Assembly: GCA_021816625.1 (NCBI GenBank)
Contig: JAKAXM010000006.1
Span: 33,993 to 97,992 of the forward strand
Direction of reading: 5' to 3'
DNA from: Pseudomonadota bacterium
GTDB lineage: Bacteria; Pseudomonadota; Gammaproteobacteria; Acidiferrobacterales; Acidiferrobacteraceae
Length of the DNA: 64,000 nucleotides
Part shown: piece by piece, positions 1 through 8,387 of the stretch
How positions within the stretch are numbered: the first letter of the stretch is position 1
Layout of the letters: the number at the start of each line of letters is the position of its first letter
Position numbers and translations under genes: made by a program
Notes under the pieces: generated by a model
The model's database searches: none
Told to the model about the DNA's origin: nothing
The model's input: only the letters and a program-made list of their open reading frames with translations

Positions 1-335
1 TCGGGGTCTCGGCGATCGGCTCGTTCCAGCTCGATCCGGAGGGGATGACCAAGGCGACGCTCGGGGCCAATCCACCCGCGTACGCCACAAACTACGGGGA
101 CAAGCCGCTCGACCATCCTCCGATCCCTCCCGCCACGCCGGCGCAATATTTTGTGCATATGGAATGGGAAGACCCGGAACTCGCTCACCAGGGACTGGGC
201 AAGGTTCTTGTAAACGTCGCGGCCCGCAAGCTCCATAATCAAGGCGTTCTCGCTCACATAAACCGCGGTCCTTACTACATGCTGTTTGCCTCCATGATGG
301 AGGAAGGCACGTGGCGGGACCAGCTCGTACGTTAG
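1..335 (+). CDS. 3' end of an unrecognised protein (partial at window edge)
   Basis: The reading frame is open from base 3 and continues to a stop at 333-335, so the true start may lie outside the window; an internal ATG sits at 45. The visible 110 or so residues contain a proline-rich stretch followed by a more ordered half with Glu-Trp-Glu-Asp and Gly-Leu-Gly-Lys. I do not recognise a family. It ends only 8 bp before the SQR-like gene, whose ribosome binding site follows the stop directly, so the two are probably cotranscribed. If ATG 45 is the start, this would be a 96-residue protein. Confidence 0.5.
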   Translation, partial: GVSAIGSFQLDPEGMTKATLGANPPAYATNYGDKPLDHPPIPPATPAQYFVHMEWEDPELAHQGLGKVLVNVAARKLHNQGVLAHINRGPYYMLFASMMEEGTWRDQLVR

Positions 336-343
336 GAGGTCCC

Positions 344-1621
344 ATGACCAATCACAAGCCGCAGGTGCTCGTATTGGGCGGTAATTTCGCGGGGCTCGCG
401 AGCGCCCAAAAGATACGCGAATACGCGCGCGATGCCGTCGATATCACAGTTATCGACAGAAATCCTTATCTGCTCTTCATACCAAACATCCCGGCCGAGA
501 TATTCGACAACCGCGACCCCGCCTCGAGCCTGCGCATGGATACGGCGGAGGCGTGGCGCGAGGCCCAGGTGAACTTCGTTCAGGGCACGGTATGCGCCAT
601 AGACCCCGATACGCGTACCGTGGAATTTGTGCCCGGGGAGCGCGCCGGCGCACCCGTCGAGAGTCTTTGTTACGACTACCTGGTGGTCGCCTTCGGCTGC
701 CGCCTCGCTTATGACAAGATCCCGGGCTTTACCCAGCACGGCCAGGCCGCATCCGATACCTATTACGGCAACAAATTGCGGCGTGTCCTCCACGAGGGCC
801 AGTACAAGGGCGGGCCTATCGCCATCGGTTCGGCACGTTTTCATCAGGGCACGGCCGTCAAAGACCTCGTGCCCATGGCCGATGCCGCCTGCGAAGGGCC
901 GCCGGTCGAGATGATGATGGCTATGGCCACGTGGCTCAAAAACCACGGCCTAGGCGGTCCTGACAAGATCACCGTGTTCACGCCGGGGCGCATGATCGCC
1001 GAGGACGCCGGGGAACAGGTGGTCAACTCGCTGCTCGGCATCGCGAGCTCCATGGGCTTTCACTACCGCAACAACGTGGGCGACATCGCCGAGGTAAGCA
1101 ACGAGGGCCTGCGCTTCGCCCAAGGGGACGCGCTCGAGGCCGAACTTAAGATCTTGCTCCCCGACTGGGTCCCGCACGCCTTCATGAAGGATCTGCCGAT
1201 AGTCGACGAGGAAGGGTTCGTCGTGACCGACATGCTGATGCGCAACCCGAAATACCCAGAGATCTTGGCATGCGGTGATGCCGCCGCCGTGACCGTACCC
1301 AAGCTTGGGGCGATCGGGCACCAGGAAAGCGAGATTGTAGGCCGGCAGATCGCCTGTGACGTCGGGCGCATCGGCCACGACATAGCCGCCGAACCCTTGA
1401 AGCCGCTGGTCTACTGCATCGGCGACATGGGCGACCATCAAGCATTTTATATTCGCTCGAACTCTTGGTATGGGGGCGACACCCAGGTTCTGAAAATGGG
1501 GCGGGTCCCTTATCTACTCAAGATGCAATACAAAGAGATGTTTTTCCGGACACGGGGAAAGATACCGCCCTGGGGGCTCGATGCCGCGCAATTCCTGGCC
1601 GAACGGCTATTTGCGGCCTGA
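344..1621 (+). CDS. Sulfide:quinone oxidoreductase-like FAD flavoprotein
   Basis: Predicted to oxidise sulfide (or a related sulfur compound) at the membrane and pass electrons to quinone. The 425-residue protein opens with an FAD-binding Rossmann motif (LGGNFAG, residues 11-17) and carries a second nucleotide-binding segment ending in the ACGDAA motif near 309-314. Two cysteines match the redox pair of SQRs: Cys183 in AACEGPP, and Cys368 in YCIGDMGD, which lines up with the conserved Cys-x-x-Asp-Met-Gly-Asp of acidophile SQRs. Basic amphipathic C-terminal residues would suit membrane attachment. The start is ATG 344, preceded by AGGAGGT at 334-340. It could instead be a type II NADH dehydrogenase relative, but the two cysteines favour SQR. 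Confidence 0.75.
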   Translation: MTNHKPQVLVLGGNFAGLASAQKIREYARDAVDITVIDRNPYLLFIPNIPAEIFDNRDPASSLRMDTAEAWREAQVNFVQGTVCAIDPDTRTVEFVPGERAGAPVESLCYDYLVVAFGCRLAYDKIPGFTQHGQAASDTYYGNKLRRVLHEGQYKGGPIAIGSARFHQGTAVKDLVPMADAACEGPPVEMMMAMATWLKNHGLGGPDKITVFTPGRMIAEDAGEQVVNSLLGIASSMGFHYRNNVGDIAEVSNEGLRFAQGDALEAELKILLPDWVPHAFMKDLPIVDEEGFVVTDMLMRNPKYPEILACGDAAAVTVPKLGAIGHQESEIVGRQIACDVGRIGHDIAAEPLKPLVYCIGDMGDHQAFYIRSNSWYGGDTQVLKMGRVPYLLKMQYKEMFFRTRGKIPPWGLDAAQFLAERLFAA

Positions 1622-1624
1622 GCG

Positions 1625-2785
1625 ATGAGCGGACCGCTACCGGAGACCGACCACGATACCGCGACCCCCGCGCTCACGATCCGCCAATGGCAGGCGCTGG
1701 GGCGTCTCGCGGAGCGCTGGGCGGCGATCGAGGAGGCCGCCAGCGGGCCTTTGGGGGACGCGGCGGCCGATGCGCTGCGACGCGTAAGCGAGAACACGCG
1801 CGAACAGGATCTTGCCCGCCACGCGAAGGAACTACTGACCACGGTCAAGGCCCTGAGCGACGCAGGGTTGCTCGCGACCCTAAACGAGCACGCCGCCACC
1901 CTAAGCGAGGCCCTGCAGACGCTTTCTGGGCTTGCCGCCGGGCCTCGATTCGCAGCCACACTCGATGCCGCGTTCGCGGATCTCGCGACTTGGCACCGCT
2001 ACGCGGCGCACCTCAGGGCGGCAGAGACATTCCTGGCCGGGACCGCGGGCCAGGCCCTCCTCGCGGACATCACCGACGCGGTGTCCGCGCTACCCGCCCG
2101 GGAACTGGTCCACGCGGGTGCCGCGACGGTCTCGGCCATTACGCTTTTGGCCGAGACCGGGGCACTTAAGGTCATCGCCGAGTCGCTGCCGGCGCTTGCC
2201 GAGACCGCGCGAACGTGGGCCCCGCTCGCCTCCGACGTCGCCGCCCTTTTTACGCGCGAGCTAGCCTCGATCCGAGCGGACCTGACCGTAGCGCATGATC
2301 TCGCGGGCCTCGTGCGCCGTCTGCAGGAATTCTGGGCGGGTCCGGCCGGGACTCATGCGGTGGCAGCCATGACCGAGATCGGCCGGCGGCTCGGTGACGA
2401 GGACGTACCGGGCCTTGTGCGCGAGATCCTGGCGGTCCTCGTGGCTTGGCGGGACGCCGGCGCCCTGACCGCGCTACGCGAGGCCGCCGCGGTCGTTGCG
2501 GGCGGCGCGGCGCTCGCCGGCGGCCACATCCCAGGGGTGCCGGAAGAGGCCGGACTACGGGCATTCGTGGCGAGCCAAGGGCCGGTGATACATGCGCGCT
2601 GGCAAGAGCTACGCGCGCGCTACACGCGCCTAAAGGCCGAGACACCGGAACAGTCGGCTGGGGGATTAAAAGGTCTCTACACGCTGCTCATGGATCCGCG
2701 CGTCCAGGATGGTGTGCGCGCGGCCACAACCTTACTCCAGGCGATCGCTGCCGCCCCGCAAGGCCCAGCCCGCCCCACCCGCTAA
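1625..2785 (+). CDS. Alanine-rich helical protein, DUF1641-like
   Basis: Begins 3 bp after the SQR-like stop and is surely cotranscribed with it. The 386 residues are almost wholly alpha-helical and Ala/Leu-rich, with repeated units of the type 'LL..L...L..L...L' (for example residues 75-105 and again near 170-200), which resembles DUF1641 proteins. From general knowledge, DUF1641 proteins are often encoded beside SQR or formate dehydrogenase genes, so the context agrees. No signal peptide or membrane segment is evident. The molecular role is unknown; an accessory or scaffold for the flavoprotein is an inference. Confidence 0.55.
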   Translation: MSGPLPETDHDTATPALTIRQWQALGRLAERWAAIEEAASGPLGDAAADALRRVSENTREQDLARHAKELLTTVKALSDAGLLATLNEHAATLSEALQTLSGLAAGPRFAATLDAAFADLATWHRYAAHLRAAETFLAGTAGQALLADITDAVSALPARELVHAGAATVSAITLLAETGALKVIAESLPALAETARTWAPLASDVAALFTRELASIRADLTVAHDLAGLVRRLQEFWAGPAGTHAVAAMTEIGRRLGDEDVPGLVREILAVLVAWRDAGALTALREAAAVVAGGAALAGGHIPGVPEEAGLRAFVASQGPVIHARWQELRARYTRLKAETPEQSAGGLKGLYTLLMDPRVQDGVRAATTLLQAIAAAPQGPARPTR

Positions 2786-2877
2786 GTGGCGGGTGCGGGC
2801 CGCCACCGGCCCCGGCGAATCCCCCTAAGGTCCCATGGACGGGCCTGCTCGGCCGGCGGATAGTAGCCCTACGGATG

Positions 2878-2904
2878 TATAAAGGCGGGCAGGGCTGCCC
2901 TGCC
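2878..2904 (+). promoter_or_regulatory. Possible -10 element and operator-like inverted repeat before the methyltransferase gene
   Basis: TATAAA at 2878-2883 could be a -10 element. It is followed at 2888-2904 by a perfect inverted repeat, GGCAGGGC-T-GCCCTGCC, placed where transcription would start. This could be an operator or a 5' mRNA hairpin. No convincing -35 is visible. Confidence 0.3.
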
Positions 2905-2925
2905 GCGCATCGACAGGGAGGTTCT

Positions 2926-3648
2926 ATGTCGATAGTCGTGGAACCCGTAAACCGGCGCCTGCCGGCAGCGGCCGCCACAGTGCCGGAAGGTCCGCGCGTA
3001 AACCTCGGTTGCGGGCCTGTGTTCGGGGAAAACTGGATCAACGTCGACGGCAGCCGCCGCGCACGGCTCGTTAGTCGAGCCCCGCGGCTCGACCGGCTGC
3101 TAGTAAGGCTCGGTTTGTTGCGCCCCAGCACATTTCATCCGGGCGTCGTGTACCATGACCTGCGCCGCCCCCTGCCCTGGAAAACGAACTCGGTTGCGGC
3201 CATATATGCAGGCGAGGTCTGGGAACACTTCGAATATCCGGACGCCGTCCGCGTGACCTGCGAATGTCATAGGGTGCTCATGCCCGGCGGGGCCCTGCGT
3301 CTGTGCGTACCGGACGGCGTCGAGTTTTGGGAACGGTATCTATCGATCTTTATCGAAGAGCAAGCCAAGGACCGTGCCCACCAGGACGCGGCTCGTCTGC
3401 GGGCCCACGTCCAGATGTATTTCGATGACATCTGCACGCGGCCCCCAGGCCTGAGATCCTTCGGTCACTACCACAAATGGCAGTACGACGAGGTACAGCT
3501 CATGGATCTGTTCACGCGCTGCGGCTTCGAGGAAGTGGCCCGGCGCGCGTTTCGGGACAGCCGCATCCCCGACATCGGCGCCATCGAACGCTCCGATTTT
3601 CTGATCGTCGAAGGCATCAAGGGCGCAGAACAGACCAGCCCTCGCTAG
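2926..3648 (+). CDS. Class I SAM-dependent methyltransferase
   Basis: A 240-residue protein with the glycine-rich SAM motif NLGCGP near residues 26-31, an acidic strand end (NVDGS), an acidic/aromatic post-motif segment (EVWEHF) and the VLMPGGALRL strand typical of class I methyltransferases of the type 11 group. The substrate is unknown; relatives act on sugars, lipids or small metabolites. ATG 2926 is preceded by GGGAGGT. The gene stands alone: it converges on the asmA-type gene, and their stop codons overlap at 3645-3648. Confidence 0.75.
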   Translation: MSIVVEPVNRRLPAAAATVPEGPRVNLGCGPVFGENWINVDGSRRARLVSRAPRLDRLLVRLGLLRPSTFHPGVVYHDLRRPLPWKTNSVAAIYAGEVWEHFEYPDAVRVTCECHRVLMPGGALRLCVPDGVEFWERYLSIFIEEQAKDRAHQDAARLRAHVQMYFDDICTRPPGLRSFGHYHKWQYDEVQLMDLFTRCGFEEVARRAFRDSRIPDIGAIERSDFLIVEGIKGAEQTSPR

Positions 3649-5603
3649 CGTCGCGTCCTATGGGCGATACTCTGCAGGGCCTGGCGACGAGCCCGCGGGC
3701 CGGCCTTATTGAGCAGCGCCGGACAGTCGACCTTGTGACCGGGTGCGGTATCAATCAGAGGCAACAAGGCGGCGGCCGGCGTCAACAAGGCCCCCAAGGC
3801 GATGGCCGCCCCGGCCCGTTCGATCAAGGCCTTCCGCGACACACTAAATGTCGGCTTTTTGAACGTCCCACTGACATGGAGCGGGCCCCGGGCACTGACG
3901 ATGGTGACATGCTTGGGCTTGGTGTAGACGGTCAGGTTCAAGGCCTGGCTTTGCATGTTGACAGTACCGGTCCCCAGGATGTTGGCAGAGGGGGTGTCGA
4001 TCAAGAAGGTGCGGGTCTTTACCAAGCCGTTGCGGGCGCCGAGCCGGATGACGGCGCACGGGATCCGCTCCTGCTTCATGCCCGACAACCAGTCCAGGGC
4101 CGCGTTTCCGACATGGAGCTGGGCCAGGGCCACGTAGAGGTTGTTGACCGAGCCGTCCGCCAGCGCAAGCCCTAAGTGGCCGGTAGCGTGGGCGGCCATC
4201 TGGGCCACTGAGTTGCCGGGGGCGCCCAGGGTGACGCGGCCGCCGATGCGCCCGGTGCTGGCCGGATGGAACTTGACCCGCGGAAACAGGAGGGCCAGAT
4301 GGATGCCGCGCGCGATGGCCTTGAGGCTGGTGCGGTAGACCGGGCGGGTCGCGTTCATGAGGTAATCAGCTGTGACGAGACCGCCGGCCACACCGAAATC
4401 CAAGGGATAGATGTGGACGATCCCGTGGTGGATGACGAGATGGGCAAAGAGCTTGCGGATACGCAGGTGGGAGGCGTATACGTGCTCGGCGCGGTAGACG
4501 ACATCGGCGTTGAGCTTCATGAGATGGCTGCGCTTATAGGGCTTGGCAGGCAGCGCCTTGCCCGGGCCCTGGGCATGCGCGCTTACTTGCACATGCCCAT
4601 TCACCTTCTTGGGCTTCGCCTTGACGAAGCCTGCCAGATCCTTGAAGTTGAGCATGTGGGAGACGAGCGTGGCGCGCATGAACAGGGGATGACCCGGGCG
4701 CACGCTGATCGTACCCTCAAGGTCGCTCTTACCGACAAGCCCATGGAAATGGGTGAGATTCCAGGTTCGGCCGCGACGCGTCAACTGGCCCGTGATCTTG
4801 AAAGGTCCCGTTTGTGGTAAAGGCAGATTGACGGCCTTGTTGACCCGCCCAAGACCGGCCCCCGCGAGCAGGATGTGGAGGTTGACGTTCTTCAATGCCA
4901 TGGGGGCGATCAGCGTACCCTCAATCCGCGCGAGAAAACGCCCGATGCGAACCGTCACGAGCACGGGATAGGGGCTGCGGGTGCTCGTCACCTGGCGCAG
5001 GGAACCAAGCGCCCCGGTGAGGGTAAACGGCGAACCTTTGTAGCGCCCGTGGCCGGCGAGCAGCAAGCGCGTCGCCGGGTGGGCGCTGCGGATACTTAAT
5101 ATGAGGTCCGTGCGGGCCGGTACATCGCGCACACGGATCAGTCCGTGGGTGATCACGAGCCGGCCGATCCGCGGGGCGGTGGTGGGCTGGGAGGCCTTTT
5201 TATGGGGGGGCGTGAAGACCCAATTGGCACGGGCCGGACTCGGCTTGTCGAGGCGTATGACGGGGCGGCGCAGGACGAGCGAAGGTAGGACGATATGGCC
5301 GTGGACGAGCGGCCCTAGGGCGATGCGCACGCGCAGCTGTTTGACCGTGACCATAGGGCCACGCGCCCAAGGGGGATTCGCGACCGTGACATCGTTTAAG
5401 GTAAGGCGCGGAGCGAGCGACCAGTCGATGCCGACCGGACCGCGGATGAGCACTTGCCTATGGAGTTTGGCACTGCCCTCATGTTCGATCAGGCGTTTCA
5501 ACAAAGGGGGCGCCAACCCGACGAGCACGGCCACGACGACGAGCGCGGTCAGAGCAACGCCACTTAGGATTTTGGCCCACAAGGGTACGCGCGTGCTCGC
5601 CAT
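3645..5603 (-). CDS. AsmA family inner-membrane-anchored protein
   Basis: A 652-residue protein with one N-terminal transmembrane helix (about residues 8-32) followed by a long periplasmic, beta-rich region. The early 'VGIDWSLAPRLTLNDVTVANPPWARG' region is diagnostic of AsmA, and the C-terminal third resembles the AsmA C-terminal domain ('LKTRTFLIDTPSANILGTGTVN' region). AsmA-like proteins are now viewed as bridge-type lipid transporters between the inner and outer membranes. ATG 5603 is chosen over a GTG two codons upstream because GGAGG sits at the proper distance only from the ATG. Histidine and lysine are unusually frequent. Confidence 0.8.
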   Translation of the reverse strand: MASTRVPLWAKILSGVALTALVVVAVLVGLAPPLLKRLIEHEGSAKLHRQVLIRGPVGIDWSLAPRLTLNDVTVANPPWARGPMVTVKQLRVRIALGPLVHGHIVLPSLVLRRPVIRLDKPSPARANWVFTPPHKKASQPTTAPRIGRLVITHGLIRVRDVPARTDLILSIRSAHPATRLLLAGHGRYKGSPFTLTGALGSLRQVTSTRSPYPVLVTVRIGRFLARIEGTLIAPMALKNVNLHILLAGAGLGRVNKAVNLPLPQTGPFKITGQLTRRGRTWNLTHFHGLVGKSDLEGTISVRPGHPLFMRATLVSHMLNFKDLAGFVKAKPKKVNGHVQVSAHAQGPGKALPAKPYKRSHLMKLNADVVYRAEHVYASHLRIRKLFAHLVIHHGIVHIYPLDFGVAGGLVTADYLMNATRPVYRTSLKAIARGIHLALLFPRVKFHPASTGRIGGRVTLGAPGNSVAQMAAHATGHLGLALADGSVNNLYVALAQLHVGNAALDWLSGMKQERIPCAVIRLGARNGLVKTRTFLIDTPSANILGTGTVNMQSQALNLTVYTKPKHVTIVSARGPLHVSGTFKKPTFSVSRKALIERAGAAIALGALLTPAAALLPLIDTAPGHKVDCPALLNKAGPRARRQALQSIAHRTRR

Positions 5604-5662
5604 GAACACCTCCGCAGCGCAGCCTAGCGGACCTCGCCTGCGTCCGGTATCCCCACTTCGCC

Positions 5663-7276
5663 CTAATCGACGTAGACGGTGGGAAGATCCAGCACCTCTT
5701 CCACGGCCTCCCCGCCCACCGACAACACCGCCAAGGCCTGCCGATGATAGAGGCGGCGCATGAGGGCCGCCGGTATCAGGGCGAGCTCGCGCCCGGGCCG
5801 CACCAGGCGGCGCCCGAGGAGCCGCTCGAAGTAGGCTATGGTGTGCAGATCCTCCGTCCGGAGGCAGAGTTTCTGGCGAAAGTTCTGCAAGAGCGTGTCG
5901 GTCACGGCGCGATCGCCTAGGGCGGCGTAAAAGCTTGCAACCGACTGGGCCGATATGACGCCTACGACGCCAAAGGCCCGCCCCTTATCCCAGAAGTTGA
6001 GATCGGAGAGGCCGTCTTTGTTGGCGCTCACGATCTCCTGGTACTCGTCACACAAAAAGAGCAGGTGACGCGCACGGTCGGCGAGCGGGCGGCTTTGCAA
6101 ATACTGAAAGAAGCGCAGTTTAAGGAAGGTGTAGACCACCTTGGCCCCGAGACCCCAAACGGCAAGCGGCAGATCGACCAAAAATACCGCGCCCGTGGCG
6201 AGCGGCTCGAGGGTCAAGCCGCCGCGCGACGGACAAAAGGCGTCGACGAGATCCGGGTGGGTGAAGGGCGTAAGGACCTGGGCGGCGCTCGCGAGTACGC
6301 CCGCGATCACTTTGGCGTCGAAGCGCGTGAACACCCCCTCGTGGTAGGCCTGGTAGCTGCGCAAGAGCCGCAACGCCTGAGGACTAAGGCCGGCGGCCTC
6401 GGCGCGGACCCGCCGATCGCAATCGGCACGCACATCCTCACGGAACAGGTAATCATATAGGCCGGCGAGGGTATAGCGGTCGGGCAGAAAGGACAGGACA
6501 CCGAGCGCATTGCGGCAGAGCTCCACGGCCGTTTCGATCCAGAATGGATCACTCGGGGAGCCGCCGAGCAGGAGCGCGGATTTAAGAAAGCTCGCGGCGG
6601 ATTCGGGCGTAAGCCCCTGCAGGAGAGAGAAGGACCGGCGTCCTGGTCCGATGACGGTAAGCGACCGGCCCGTAGCGCGCGCGAGTGCAGCGGCGGCGCG
6701 CCCGAAATCGCCTTTGACATCGAAGACGAGTCCGCCCAGGCCTTGGGCTAGGGTCTGCAACAAGATCGGCTGGATGACCGAGGTGGTCTTACCGGAACCG
6801 ATGCCCCCCAAAATCAGGAGGTTTTGTCCGAGATCGGCGCCGGCGAGCACCGCCACTCGGCCACGGGGGCGTGCCCAAGGGGCACGGGCATGCGCGAGAC
6901 CCGTGCCGGCCCCGAGCCAGAGGCGTGGTTGGGGGGAACCCGGGCGGGGGCGCCACCCCTGCCGGCCGATCCAGACGGCGAGCCCGAGAAGCGGCGCGCC
7001 CAACGCCCCCACCACACCGAGCAAGCGCCGCCCGCACCCCGCCCGCGGCTGGGGACGGGCCAGCGGGATGCCCAGCGGCTCGCGCAGAAAAAGCTCCGGG
7101 GGCGCAGGCAGGGGTTGCGCCGGCGCTGCCGTCAGGGCCGCGTGGAGCCGGCCGGGTTCGTCTAGGAGCCCCGCCGCCTCGAGCCGTTCACCGGCATCGA
7201 AGAGCGCGCGCAGGCGGCGGCGCTCGGTGCGACGGCGCAGGCGCTCCGAGAAGGATAAGGACGCGCGTGGATTCAT
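5663..7276 (-). CDS. VirD4/TraD-type conjugative coupling ATPase
   Basis: A 537-residue protein with a hydrophobic segment near 84-104, Walker A GGIGSGKTT at 157-165 followed by a 'VFDVKGDFG' strand, and Walker B LLFLCDEYQE near residue 400. The layout matches type IV coupling proteins, the inner-membrane ATPases that recruit a relaxase-DNA complex to a secretion channel. It faces a MobA/MobL-type relaxase gene across a 77-bp divergent intergenic region, which supports the call. No other mating-pair or type IV secretion gene is visible in this window. The protein is slightly short for the family, but the ATPase domain looks intact. Confidence 0.75.
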   Translation of the reverse strand: MNPRASLSFSERLRRRTERRRLRALFDAGERLEAAGLLDEPGRLHAALTAAPAQPLPAPPELFLREPLGIPLARPQPRAGCGRRLLGVVGALGAPLLGLAVWIGRQGWRPRPGSPQPRLWLGAGTGLAHARAPWARPRGRVAVLAGADLGQNLLILGGIGSGKTTSVIQPILLQTLAQGLGGLVFDVKGDFGRAAAALARATGRSLTVIGPGRRSFSLLQGLTPESAASFLKSALLLGGSPSDPFWIETAVELCRNALGVLSFLPDRYTLAGLYDYLFREDVRADCDRRVRAEAAGLSPQALRLLRSYQAYHEGVFTRFDAKVIAGVLASAAQVLTPFTHPDLVDAFCPSRGGLTLEPLATGAVFLVDLPLAVWGLGAKVVYTFLKLRFFQYLQSRPLADRARHLLFLCDEYQEIVSANKDGLSDLNFWDKGRAFGVVGVISAQSVASFYAALGDRAVTDTLLQNFRQKLCLRTEDLHTIAYFERLLGRRLVRPGRELALIPAALMRRLYHRQALAVLSVGGEAVEEVLDLPTVYVD

Positions 7277-7353
7277 AGGGGATTCCCGCGGTAAAAAGCG
7301 AGGCTAGCAGGCGGTAGACTGCGCGCCCACCCTGCTGAGTCCGGGGCCCCGTC

Positions 7354-8049
7354 ATGCCGAAAGCCGTCCGTATCCGTACCGTTCGCGATACCGTGGGCCA
7401 AGGTCCGGTGCGGGCGGCGGCCTATGGCGGGCGACGGCGTCTCTATGACGAGACACACGGCCGGACCTATGACTTTTCGCGGCGGCCAGGCCTCGCCTGG
7501 TCCGAGCTCAGCCTGCCGGCAGGCGCCGGTCCGGCAGCCCGGGATGCGGAAGAATTCTGGAATCGCTGGGGGCGCGCAGGCCGGGGAGGACGTTCGGGGT
7601 ATACGCTTATCGTGGTCCTACCGCCGGCGCTGCCCTTGTCGGCACAGGTGCACGGCGTGCGAGCCGCGCTGCACGAGAGCGTCGTTGCCGGCGGGCACGC
7701 GGCAGATTGGCATATCCATCACGACCGGCCGGGCAACCCCCACGCCCATGTCCTCGTAAGCGCCCTGACGTTGGACCGGAATGGGGCCTGGGTATGCCCC
7801 GCGACCGGCGCTGCGCGCGCGGCGCTCGCCGGACTCCGCGCGCGTCTCGAGGCCTGGGCCTGTGCCCCGTCCGAACCACGGCCACCAGGCGATCATCACA
7901 TGCGTAACGGGGAGATGAGTCGGACGGCCCAAGGGCGGGCAGCCGCGCAGGCCCTGCGGCCATGGCCACCGTCCCCGCCCTGCGGGAACTGGCTACGCCC
8001 GCGCGACCGCGAGTACCCCGCCTCCGCGCCCCTCTCGCGCGGCCGCTGA
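7354..8049 (+). CDS. Short MobA/MobL-family relaxase
   Basis: A 231-residue protein whose first 140 residues match the MobA/MobL relaxase core: AAAY at 21-24, with Tyr24 where MobQ-type relaxases keep the nicking tyrosine; 'TYDFSRRPG' near 38-46; a 'FWNRW' helix; and the metal-binding histidine motif HIHHDRPGNPHAHV at 120-133. These enzymes cut and covalently hold one strand at oriT. The C-terminal 60 residues are Pro/Arg-rich and low in structure, and no helicase or primase domain is present. ATG 7354 lacks a strong ribosome binding site. Its neighbour is a coupling ATPase in divergent orientation. Confidence 0.75.
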   Translation: MPKAVRIRTVRDTVGQGPVRAAAYGGRRRLYDETHGRTYDFSRRPGLAWSELSLPAGAGPAARDAEEFWNRWGRAGRGGRSGYTLIVVLPPALPLSAQVHGVRAALHESVVAGGHAADWHIHHDRPGNPHAHVLVSALTLDRNGAWVCPATGAARAALAGLRARLEAWACAPSEPRPPGDHHMRNGEMSRTAQGRAAAQALRPWPPSPPCGNWLRPRDREYPASAPLSRGR

Positions 8050-8140
8050 GGGCTCAGCCATCTCGGACCTTCGGAGGGCCGAGGTGCGGTCCCGATGTGG
8101 TAGCTTGAGAGGCCTTGTAACCCGACCTCAAGGAGGCGGA

Positions 8141-8383
8141 ATGAATGGCCTTAGGCTTTTCGCCATGGTACTGGTGTTGCTGGGCATCCTGGCCGCGGTC
8201 TACGGAGGCTTTAGCTACACGCGCAAGACCAAAGAGGCCCAGCTGGGGCCGCTGTCGCTATCGGTCAAGCATAAACATCGGGTCGACATCCCCTTATGGG
8301 CCGGCGCCGGCGCAATCGCCGTAGGCGGCGTCTTGCTGCTCGTGGCAAACGGGCCCACCCAAGGGGGGAGCGCGGCGGGCTAG
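8141..8383 (+). CDS. Small two-helix inner membrane protein
   Basis: An 80-residue protein with two predicted transmembrane helices (about 4-24 and 51-71) joined by a basic loop containing SYTRKTKEAQLGPLSLSVKHK. Such small proteins, with a 'GxxxxVYGGxSYT' first helix, are widespread in proteobacteria and have no assigned function. AAGGAGG immediately precedes ATG 8141 at optimal distance, which makes the gene credible despite its size. It converges on the acetolactate synthase gene 4 bp away. Confidence 0.7.
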   Translation: MNGLRLFAMVLVLLGILAAVYGGFSYTRKTKEAQLGPLSLSVKHKHRVDIPLWAGAGAIAVGGVLLLVANGPTQGGSAAG

Positions 8384-8387
8384 ACCT

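Noticed and set aside
2776..2795. Seven-bp hairpin at the stop of the DUF1641-like gene as an intrinsic terminator
   Set aside because: The stem CACCCGC/GCGGGTG has no T-tract after it.
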